Assembly (NCBI RefSeq): GCF_023078275.1
Contig: NC_062994.1
Span: 8,565,545 to 8,629,544 of the forward strand
Direction: 5' to 3'
Length of the DNA stretch: 64,000 nucleotides
Source: Leguminivora glycinivorella
Taxonomy: Eukaryota; Arthropoda; Insecta; Lepidoptera; Tortricidae
Below, in pieces: positions 8,449 to 20,400 of the stretch. The first letter of the stretch is position 1, and the number at the start of each line of letters is the position of its first letter. The position numbers were made by a program, and so were the translations under genes. Under the pieces are notes generated by a model that was not told where the DNA came from, did not search any database, and saw nothing but the letters and a program-made list of their open reading frames with translations.

Positions 8449-11400
8449 CTGTATGGAAAATGTTATTCTAAAATTAGGATAATTCTTTTCATTTCATAAT
8501 TGTGTAAATTAATACACTTACAAAAATAAAACTGCTTTGTTTGGTATCTTTTATATTTTTGTCCCGCATACATTTTTACTTACTTCACATGGCGACCCTG
8601 ATCAACTATAAAGGCACTGACTTTAAAACTGTATTTCAATCTCCAACTCATATAAGTATGTGTTTAGCTGGCCAGCGATTACTATAGGTATCCCACCATA
8701 GCAGACTAACATTATTGATATAAGTATAAGCATTTTGTCCGATTATATAATTATGATGACATTTACCCTTGCAGCACCATTCATAAGTAGTTTCGGTATA
8801 AACAGCGTCACCACAGAGTCTTAGCTCTTATATAGGCGGCAACCACTGCCCAAGTCCTTGCTACCCATATCGCCATCATTATAAGAATCTAATGGATATA
8901 TATCATAATATCACAGTGTAAAGATGTATATACCTTAGCAGCACTTGCCATGAGAAGTAGCTTCAATATGAACAGTGTCACAACCAAAGTCTTGGCTCCT
9001 ATAAGCGCGGCAACCACTGCCCAGGTGCCGGCGGACCCGATGGCCATCGCTAGCGGTATTAGCGCCTGCATCATCTTCTTCATTGCAAGAATCTAGATCT
9101 TTTAAGTGTACTTATACATGTGTTTACCTTACCAGCGCCCGCCATAAGAAGTAGCTTCATTATGAATAGTCACCACCAAAGTCGTGGCTCCTATAAGGGC
9201 GCGCGGCAACCACCGCCCAAGTCTCAGCGAATCCTATATTTTTTTCAATTTTAACGTCATTTACCTTAGCAGCACCTGCCATGAGAAGCAGCTTCAATAT
9301 GAACAGTGTCACAACCAAAGTCTTGGCTCCTATAAGCGCGGCAACCACTGCCCACGTGCCGGCGGACCCGATAGCCATCGCTAACGGTATTAGCGCCTGC
9401 ATCATCTTCTTCATTGGACGACCGAAGGTGCGACCTGAAATTGTGTAGATAATGATTTGAATAATAGGTATAAATACGAGAGAAATTTAGGTGGGTGGGG
9501 GTTAATATTTTATATGTACCTATATCTTAGTCTAAGCGACAATAGTGGAAAGGAGTACTTGTATGGTTTTAGGGCTTTTAATAACAGAATCACAATGCAT
9601 AATTATTACACCCAATAAACTGGCCAACAATTTTTTCTGAGTTTTTAAGTTGGTAACGTACGAGTATGTGGACCAAAAAAAAATACAGTAAAAAACGCGT
9701 TCACACTGTAAAAATAAATTAATAGTTTAAAAAACACTATAAAACACGCTTTTATAAATGCAGGTAAAAGCCAAAAATAAATTATGGATCGTTCAAGTTG
9801 TCTCTATTTGTGAGCTGAAGTTTAAAAACTATGTGCTTTTAATTATAATATTTGATTGTAAAAGCGTGGGGCGCTGGAACAGGAAAGAATTTTTGTATAA
9901 CTTGCTGATAAATCAAATTATGCTATGTTACGGGAAGGAGGTTACACAGATTGACGCGCTAACTGGAGGTGCAGCATTACTAGTAGGTTCTACATTAAAC
10001 AGTCAAATCAATTAAAAGTCAGTGTTCAAAGTAGGTACCAGTTTGTCGAACTCAGACAAAATATGTGCTAGTAGCGAGGAGAGTCGACAGTCACCGACAC
10101 TTAGAACGCCGCTTTTTCCCGGTAATCAAAGTACAAAAGGGGAAAGTGTCTACAGTGACAGGATGCAGAGTTCTTGTTCGTGGACGAGATATCTTTGGTT
10201 CTCTTTGGTAACCCTTAGGCGGCATATGTAAACGTTATGTTCCTGCAACTTCATTCGCCAGGAAGTTCGGATTAGTATTTGTTTACAAGAAAGTCTTTCC
10301 TGTTCCAGCGCCCCACGCTTTTACAATCAAATATTATAATTAAAAGCACATAGTTTTTAAACTTCAGCTCACAAATAGAGACAACTTGAACGATCCATAA
10401 TTTATTTTTGGCTTTTACCTGCATTTATAAAAGCGTGTTTTATAGTGTTTTTTAAACTATTAATTTATTTTATACTTTTTAGTCATTAATAATGAAATAC
10501 TTTTAACATTTATACATAAATTTATTAGTAGGCGGATTTTACATGCCATTTGTGGCTTAACGTGTACTTATTGCTAATTGCTACTTAATAATAACTAGCG
10601 GCTACCTTCTTATTACGGTATTATCATAAAAATGTTTATACCTAGTAAGTTATCCGTAAAAGATAGACAATATAGACATGTGCCATCGCGGACTTTTTGA
10701 AGACATTAGAGAGACATACTTTCGCCATACATTGTTTTGAAGCTCTCAGCTAGTGGGATTTTGTTTGACTCGATTAGAAAATATTGTCACATTTCAACTA
10801 ATTCAAACAAAATTTAAGTATTTCTTTTTTGCCGAGCCCCCCTTTATTTGCTCTTAAGGGTCACAAGAAAACCATTACCCAACTTATTTTAAATACAATG
10901 TTGATCTTTCTTTTATGCGGTGGCTTCGCCCCCCGAGCCCCCCTTTGTTTGCTCTCAAAGGTCACAAGAAAACGCTAACTCAACTTATTTTAAATACTAC
11001 GTTAATCTTTCTTTTATGCGGGGGGCTTCGCCCCCCGAGCCCCCCTTTGTTTGCTCTTAAAGGTCACAAGAAAACGCTAACCCAACTTATTTTAAATACA
11101 ACGTTGATCTTTCTTTTATGCGGGGGCTTCGCCCCCCGAGCCCCCCTTTGTTTACTCATAAAGGTCACAAGAAAACGCTAACCCAACTTATTTTAAATAC
11201 TACGTTGATCTTTCTTTTATGCGGGGGCTTCGCCCCCCGAGCCCCCCTTTGTTTGCTCTTAAAGGTCACAAGAAAACGCTAACCCAACTTATTTTAAATA
11301 CAACGTTGATCTTTCTTTTATGCGGGGCTTCGCCCCCCGAGCCCCCCTTTGTTTGTTCTTAAAGGTCACAAGAAAACGCTAACCCAACTTATTTTAAATA

Positions 11401-14400
11401 CTACGTTAATCTTTCTTTTATGCGGGGGGCTTCGCTCCCCGAGCCCCCCTTTTCGTTACTCTTAAGGGTCACAAGAAAACCCTAACCCAACTTATTTTAA
11501 ATACTACGTTGATCTTTCTTTTATGCGGGGGGCTTCGCCCCCGAGCCCCCCTTTCGTTACTCTTAAGGGTCACAAGAAAACCCTAAACCAACTTATTTTA
11601 AATACAACGTTGATCTTTCTTTCATGCGGGGGCTTCGCCCCCGAACCCCCTTTGTTTGCTCTTAAAGGTCACAAGAAAACGCTAACCCAACTTATTTTAA
11701 ATACAACGTTTATCTTTCTTTTATGCGGGGGCTTCGCCCCCGAGCCCCCTTTGTTTGCTCTTAAAGGTCACAAGAAAACGCTAACCCAACTTATCTAAAA
11801 TACTACGTTGATCTTTCTTTTATGCGGGGGCTACGCCCCCGAGCCCCCTTTGTTTGCTCTTAAAGGTCACAAGAAAACGCTAACCCAACTTATTTTAAAT
11901 ACAACGTTGATCTTTCTTTTATGCGGGGGCTTCGCCCCCCGAGCCCCCCTTTGTTTGCTCTTAAAGGTCACAAGAAAACGCTAACCCAACTTATTTTAAA
12001 TACTACGTTAATCTTTCTTTTATGCGGGGCTTCGCCCCCGAGCCCCCTTTTCGTTACTCTTAAGGGTCACAAGAAAACCCTAACCCAACTTATTTTAAAT
12101 ACTACGTTGATCTTTCTTTTATGCGGGGGCTTCGCCCCCGAGCCCCCTTTTCGTTACTCTTAAGGGTCACAAGAAAACCCTAAACCAACTTATTTTAAAT
12201 ACAACGTTGATCTTTCTTTCATGCGGGGGGCTTCGCCCCCCGAACCCCCCTTTGTTTGCTCTTAAAGGTCACAAGAAAACGCTAACCCAACTTATTTTAA
12301 ATACAACGTTTATCTTTCTTTTATGCGGGGGGCTTCGCCCCCGAGCCCCCCTTTGTTTGCTCTTAAAGGTCACAAGAAAACGCTAACCCAACTTATCTAA
12401 AATACTACGTTGATCTTTCTTTCATGCGGGGGCTTCGCCCCCCGAGCCCCCCTTTGTTTGCTCTTAAAGTTCACAAGAAAACGCTAACCCAACTTATTCT
12501 AAATACTACGTTAATCTTTCTTTCATGCGGGGGGCTTCGCCCCCCGAGCCCCCTCCCTTTTTTTTTTTTATACTACGTCGGTGGCAAACAAGCATACGGT
12601 CCGCCTGATGGAAAGCGGTCACCGTAACCTATGAACGCATGCAACGCAAACAGTGTCACATGCGCGTTGCCACCCCATTAGAAACTTGTACATTCCCTTT
12701 TGCTGTGTTAAGTACACAGCAAAAAGGAGTGTACAAGTTCCAAGGAGGGTTCGGGTTGCCGACGACTCTAAAGCCGCGTATCGACTGCGCGCGGCAAACC
12801 ATCGAACATTGGCTCGCGCGGCGGCCGCGCAATATGGGGACGGGTCCGCCGCGCGCGGCAGCTTGAACATTGGCGCGCTCGAACGTGCCGCGCGGCGAAC
12901 CAGTTCGTGTCGGTTTTTGGTGGCGCGGCAAAGGAGCGTCAGTGTGTTGTGCGTGCGCAATTGGGACGGACCTAAATGAATGTTTGTTCACGGATCGCCT
13001 GCCGCGCGCCGCTGCCGCGCTATATGAAAATGTTGAGCTTTAAATTGGCTCGCGCACCAAAACGCAGGTTTGGCGCGGTCGAACATGGCTCGCGCGGCAG
13101 CCGCGCGCAGTCGATACGCGGCTTAAAGGACAATATACGGAACAAGTTAGTTCCGTAAGTCCTCCCGTCATAAGCACACCGCACCCTCGTTGAGCTCTGA
13201 CAGCCTTACTCACCGGCAGGAACACAACACTATGAGTAGGGTCTAGTGCTATTTGGCTGCGGTCTTCTGTAAGGCGGAGGTACTACCCCAGTTGGGCTCT
13301 GCTCTAGATTCGAGCGAGACGATATCCGCTGTGCTGTGCCCTACCACACAAAGCGGAATATCATTCGCTATGCCCTACCTCCTACTAATGTTACTCTTAA
13401 GGGTCACAAGAAAACCCTAAACCAATTTATTTTAAATACAACGTTGATCTTTCTTTCATGCGGGGGGCTTCGCCCCCCGAGCCCCCCTTTTCGTTACTCT
13501 TAAGGGTCACAAGAAAACCCTAAACCAACTTATTTTAAATCCAACGTTGATCTTTCTTTCATGCGGGGGGCTTCGCCCCCCGAACCCCCCTTTGTTTGCT
13601 CTTAAAGGTCACAAGAAAACGCTAACCCAACTTATTTTAAATACAACGTTTATCTTTCTTTTATGCGGGGGGCTTGGCCCCCCGAGCCCCCCTTTGTTTG
13701 CTCTTAAAGTTCACAAGAAAACGCTAACCCAACTTATCTTAAATACTACGTTGATCTTTCTTTCATGCGGGGGGCTTCGCCCCCCAAGCCCCCCTTTGTT
13801 TGCTCTTAAAGGTCACAAGAAAACGCTAACCCAACTTATTTTAAATACTACGTTGATCTTTCTTTTATGCGGGGGCTTCGCCCCCCGAGCCCCCCTTTGT
13901 TTGCTCTTAAAGGTCACAAGAAAACGCTAACCCAACTTATTTTAAATACTACGTTGATCTTTCTTTCATGCGGGGGGGGGCTTCGCCCCCGAGCCCCTTT
14001 TTTCGTTACTCTTAAGGGTCACAAGAAAACCCTAACCCAACTTATTTTAAATACTACGTTGATCTTTCTTTTATGCGGGGGGCTTCGCCCCCCGAGCCCC
14101 CTTTTCGTTACTCTTAAGGGTCACAAGAAAACCCTAAACCAACTTATTTTAAATACAACGTTGATCTTTCTTTCATGCGGGGGGCTTCGCACCCCGAACC
14201 CCCCTTTGTTTGCTCTTAAAGGTCACAAGAAAACGCTAACCCAACTTATTTTAAATACTTCGTTAATCTTTATTTTATGCGGGGGGCTTCGCCCCCCGTT
14301 GATTGCTCTTGAAGGTCACAAGAAAACGCTAACCCAACTTATTTTAAATACAACGTTTATCTTTCTTTTATGCGGGGGCTTCGCCCCCCGAGCCCCCCTT

Positions 14401-17400
14401 TGTTTGCTCTTAAAGTTCACAAGAAAACGCTAACCCAACTTATCTTAAATACTACGTTGATCTTTCTTTCATGCGGGGGGCTTCGCTCCCCAAGCCCCCC
14501 TTTGTTTGCTCTTAAAGGTCACAAGAAAACGCTAACCCAACTTATTTTAAATACTACGTTGATCTTTCTTTTATGGGGGGGGCTTCGCCCCCCGAGCCCC
14601 CCTTTGTTTGCTCTTAAAGGTCACAAGAAAACGCTAACCCAACTTATTTTAAATACAACGTTGATCTTTCTTTCATGCTTCCCCCTCATGCCCCCCCCTT
14701 TTTCTGTTCTTATCTTCCGGCACCATCATCAGGCCTTGAAACCTAATCGTAGTCATAGTTCATTACAAGACTTTTCTAAGAAGCCCAAAAACAGCTATGA
14801 TACGATGTTCCATCATGTAGTTCCAGTTCATATCTTCTGACTCCATCATCAGATCAGCTCAACAGTACCATATTATTGTATTGTCATCGGAACTACATAT
14901 AGCTGCCAATTTTCATTACGCTACGACTCCTGGAAGATGGTTAAATTAGCTTCCTTAGATTCCATTACATACATAGTTACATACACGACGACCTAATAAA
15001 AGCGTGTTAAAAATTACGTAAGGTGCGTTTTTGGGGAAAAAGAGAAATTCAAACGTTCTAAATTATCAAATAAAATATGTCTTAAGAACATGTTACGTAT
15101 CAAATCATTTTTTCTAATTTCACGCCATTTTCTTTTCCACTTTCCCCGATTCGTAAACACAGGTGTAATATCTGTTACGTTTTGTTACAGTTGCGTTACG
15201 GCATCAATTAAGTTATGGGTAGTGGACCGTGCCCTAAATACCGGGTAAAATTGTCTTGACAATGTTTGTCGCTATGGTTGGTTGAACCAAAACGCTTGAC
15301 ATCATCGAAACATCTTAAAGATACTTATACCAAGAACAATTTAATACTGGACTGACAAAGCCCATACAAAAAAGCGTACCTCAGCAAGTTTGTACATTTG
15401 GTTCACGTCTCCGATTTGGATAAAAATTGGTAGGCTGATAGAGTCCATGATGCTGAGCAAGATCCACTAGGTTTCCAAAAATGTCCTAGTTTGATTGTAT
15501 GAAACTTTCCTTTTTTGTTACCGAAAATGTATAGAAATCTGGTAACAAAAAAGGAAGGTTTCATACAAACTACATAGGACATTTTGGGAAACCTAGTGGA
15601 TCTTGCTCAGAATCACGGCCTCTATCGGCCTACCAATTTTTATCAAAATCGGAGACGTGATCCAAATGTACCTACAAACTTTTCGGGAATTGCACACCTC
15701 TGAAATGTATGGGATTTTTAGCTTGAAACTAGATGGCGCTGTATATTTTTACGTGTTTTTATGTTTTATAAGAACAAATGACATATTTCTTTATTTTAAA
15801 ATCATGACATCACGTAAATACACATTATGAAAAAAAAATTAATTTGTAGGCATCATCAGTGTAGTTAATATGATAGTTTGTATATTATCTTCTTACTCTT
15901 TAGTTAAATATAATTGGTACCTAGACTCAGTACAACTTATTATTGAGAACAAGCTACTATAGGCAGCCAGTTTGCTCCATTTCCATCAAACCATCCGGTG
16001 AAACATATATCCTGGAAAACTTGTCTGTCTAGACTTTTTTATTCATACTTAAAAACATACTTCAATTTCAATTTCAATTTCAATGATTTATTTGCAGAAA
16101 AAGGGTTAGTATAGGTCTTAAAATTAAGTTAATAATTGTTCCACCTTTATCCGCTATCTCAAGACAGCATGCAAATGTATAACTTATTCCTAAAACTATA
16201 CATGTATCGGTATATTTAACACACATTCATTATAATATATACAATTTGTACACAACAGAATAATTTTATAAGAAGAAAAATAATAATAAAGCTAATATAT
16301 TTTGTAAAAAAAAAAGGATATATATTATATTCAATACAGTGATGTCATCATGTTCTTGTAGTTTAGGAATTCTTTAATGCTGTAAAAACAATGGTCTTGT
16401 AGCCAAATCTTAAGGTCATTATAAAATTCTTTGCCTTCCAGATTCCTTATTTCTACTGGGAGATTATTATAAACGAACGATTTTCTTCTCGTTGAGTTGA
16501 ATTAACGGTTATTTCATTTATTCATGCTTTCATATACAGGGTGGCTATTAAATAACTAAATTCCCGTCGCCATAGGCTTTGGGGATCAGAAATAGGCCCG
16601 CTGAGAGGTTTTTGACACTGTTGGCTTGAGAGCTGGTTTGCGGCACTTGCTGACAAAAGGGAAAGAAGACACCATAGCGAAACGTCGCAATCGGTTGCAA
16701 GCTTCCCTTGTCAGCTATATGTGGCAAAATATGGCGCTCTCGCATAGGTCTCTTTAGTCATCAAAAGCGATGTCTCTTGGAGATTGCACTATAAATCGTC
16801 TGAAATAGACGCTAAGGCCAGTACCTACTAAGGTACCTACAGCTTGGCAAAAGAATAGAATTTGTGTGTGAAATTGAATTTTTAATTTCTACTATTTTTT
16901 GCCACACGGCTGTACACGTTACATGTACTATTCATGGACATGCAGCCAATTAAGCTATAATGCGTCAGTTAATGTGCCGGCCCTTTTGGAGCCGACCGAC
17001 ATATCAAGAACGGATGGCAAGAGACTGGATGGGATGTCGCTGGTTCCGTGGAATATGGGACGGGTGCTGGTTTGGGACGCTACGTGCGTTGACACACTGG
17101 CTCCGTCTCATCTCCACCAAACCTCCGTGAGGGCAGCGGCAGCAGCAGAGGCGGCCGAGCAAATGCAGGTAGGACAAGACCCTTGGCCCGTGGAGCCCTG
17201 GCGCTCTGACTCTCTTCAAGCCTTATCGAAGAGACTAAGAGACACCACCGGAGACCGAAGAGCTGGCGGCTTCCTCGCTCAGCGTATTGGCCTGACAATC
17301 CAGCGAGGAAATGCTGCCAGCGTCTTCGGTACTATGCCACAGGGACCGTTTTTAGATTTATGAAATAATTGTATTATAAACAATGTAAATATTAAATAAA

Positions 17401-20400
17401 TATAATTTGGCAAAGTCGCCACGATTCAATGTTAAAGACATCAACGCGCAAAGTTCACGCACATTTAGTAATAACAACAACAACGTGGTATTTTATTTCT
17501 TGATAAGTCAATAAACATTTTTCATTTTCATTTTGCAATGCCTTATCCGTGCTCGTCACACAAATAACCTCACTATTTGAACCCAGGACCGTCATTGCCA
17601 TGGTCACGAACATTCCTTCGTAACCTTCACCCATTCACTCGTTCAAATCATTCACCAAACAAACCGGTCTCATTCGGGGCGGTGAACTTTCTCGATATCG
17701 CTAGATAGTGATTATAGCTGTGCAAATGTGCAGTCATGTGCAAAATCGAGAACAACTAATACTACTTAGTTATTGAAGAGAAATAAAATATCAATATATC
17801 GCTTTTAATGTTGAAACACTCGGCCCGTGGGGCCGTAGTAGGTCAAATAGGCTACTAGACTCGTATCGAATTTAGCACATCAAGTTATTGTTTTCTGTAG
17901 TATTTGAATTAAGAAATCAATATTTATAGCTTGCGGGGATTAAAAGTGTGTGATGACTGCGTATTTTTAATTAAAGATGTGTGTATGTTTTTTTCACATT
18001 ATCCGATCCGATATCGGATGTGGAAGGATTTCAATGGAAAAAATCCAAGATGGCACATGTAATGTATGGGATATCGGTCCGACATCCGACATCGGATCGG
18101 ATAATGTGAAAACGCACTAAGTGTATTAAACCATTCCACTGCATTCCACATTCGCATGTTGATTTGAACGAGAAACATCGCCTTTCCTAAAAATTTCCTC
18201 ACGTCAATGTCGTTAGTACGTATTCTGAGTGAAAGTTAAAAACAACGGTACAAACCTCACGAGCCTAACGTATTATGTAATAATCACATAAAATTAATAT
18301 ATTACTAACTTTAACCTAAATAGGCCTATTTTACATTGCTAATGTAATGAAGTATTATTAAGACTTATGTAATTTTATGGCAAATTAACGACGAAATGAG
18401 AATATTATGACTGTTACATAGCAATGCACGGTCGAGAAGTTTCCAAAGTTGCAGAACATTCCTCATGAGAATTTTCGGTAACTTCTAAGAATGTTCTCGA
18501 GAACGAGAATTTAACAGAATACTACTTCGTAGTTTATACCATAATTTCGTCGAACTCAGCAAGTCAAGACGTAGTCCTGTGATAGTGCGCTGGCTTCGTA
18601 TGCCGATGGTCTCAGGTTCGATCCTGACAGCTATATTTTTGTTTTTATTTTATTTGTTTATTTTTTTGTATATACATATATTGGCATGACCAAAAACAGG
18701 CATCAAGAAATAATAGTTCGGTACCTAATTTAAAAAAGTCAGGACTAAAACTGTGAAGTCTGAAAGTCGAAATGTTCCCTGAAGTATAGTGAGAATTTAA
18801 GCAACTTATAGTGAGAATTTAGGTAACTTATCACTTATCAACAAAATAGCTAACTGTAATAGACAATATTATACCTATAATAACATATAGTTTTATATTA
18901 TGCCCATTTAAACATTATTTCAAGTATATTCTCTTGTTTAAATAATAAATTGCATGTTGCGGGAATGTTCTGCGAACATTCTCAAGAATGTTTCCGCTTT
19001 TTTGGGAATGTTCTGCAATTTCTACATTACTACTGTTACATAGGCCTCGGTTCGACGAACGGTGCCAAAATTTATATTATAATTAAACTAGCTTTTGCCC
19101 GCGGCTTCGCTCGCGTTAGAAAGAGACAAAAATTAGCCTATGTCACTCTCCATCCCTTCAACTATCTCCAGTTTAAAAATCACGTCAATTCGTAGCTCCG
19201 TTTTGCCGTGAAAGACGGACAAACAAACAGACACACACACTTTCCCATTTATAATATTAGTATGGATTAAATTATTCGTTGTTTATCATTACCTATTATT
19301 TAACTACTCACTAAAACTAACCTAATCATCAAATTAAAAGTTTTTGGCGTCGGAGGTTAAATATGACTCTACCGTGAGTTTTGACGTTTTAAAATACATT
19401 TCCCGATACCGTCACGTCACGAAAAATGTAATATGTAATTTAAGGTTCTATTAGTACCTAATATCTTTCAAAAGGCTTATGACAGAGTCTCTGAAATATA
19501 CTCCACAAGATCTTTTACCACAACTTGCCTTGTCGCGCGCGAGTCCGTACATCAAGCGCGACCAAGTTCGACTCACTTAATGGTCTCACCGGAAGACCAG
19601 GGGGCCGATTTTTGAGTCTCACTGTCACTAAAATACCGGTTGAAAACGGTGAATTTCCTACTATTTTCAGTGACAATTTTCTGAATTCGAACGCCGTGAG
19701 ATTCAAAAATCGGCCCCAGTGGGCCGAATTTTGAGTCTCACGCGTTCGAATTCAGAAAATTGTCACTGAAAATAATAAGCAAGTCACCGTTTTCAACCAG
19801 TATTTTAGTGACAAAATCCCGTATGCGAGATTCAAAAATCGCCCCCAGCGCTGGAAGTCGCCAGCAATATGCTGAGGTGAGGCCATTTCGTGGCTCTTAT
19901 TAATAGGCCCTACTTATTACGAACACCTACCCGCCGAATTAAGAACTGAGGTATCTGACGAAGCATTTGAACGGCAATTGAGGAACTTTTTATTGAATAA
20001 TCCATTATATAAGGTCCTAATTTATTAGTTGCAGATATTTTAACACATGATGCTTTACATTAAAATAATTAACTTTAAATATAAATTAAGAAATCTTTTC
20101 ATGTAACTTTTTTGATTTCATTTTCCTAATAAAAAAATTCATTATAATTTCGTCTAAAAAAAATCATCATGTGCATTATCACATGTCACAATAACACTGT
20201 CTGTCATGTCAACAATTGTTTGTTGTAAATGTCGTAAATGTTCGGCGGGAAAACTGCACCTGTCATTGAAGTAGCCAGTTACAGTTAAGTGGTACGTAAA
20301 AGAGATACTAGAATCTGTTCAATGAGTTTTCATTTAATAATCACATAAACAGGGTGTTTTTACGTAGCAAATTTGTTTTTCCGTTTTCTCCAAAAAAACA

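Noticed and set aside
9758..10231. Two consecutive open frames (85 and 69 codons) as a transposase
   Set aside because: Neither shows catalytic residues of any DDE family. They begin inside the left arm of a palindrome.
12619..12991. GC-rich open frames of 108-113 codons on both strands
   Set aside because: They cross the boundary between a family D repeat and the nested Harbinger-like MITE. High GC content alone keeps them open.
10831..14690. CRISPR-like repeat array
   Set aside because: The whole ~101-bp unit is repeated with no unique spacers, and the genome is eukaryotic.
10915..14840. Open frames of 80-188 codons reading LRPPSPPLFALKGHKKTLTQ-type repeats
   Set aside because: They are the ~101-bp array unit translated. 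Sub-types differ by silent and non-silent changes alike, frames change between blocks, and there is no promoter or start context.
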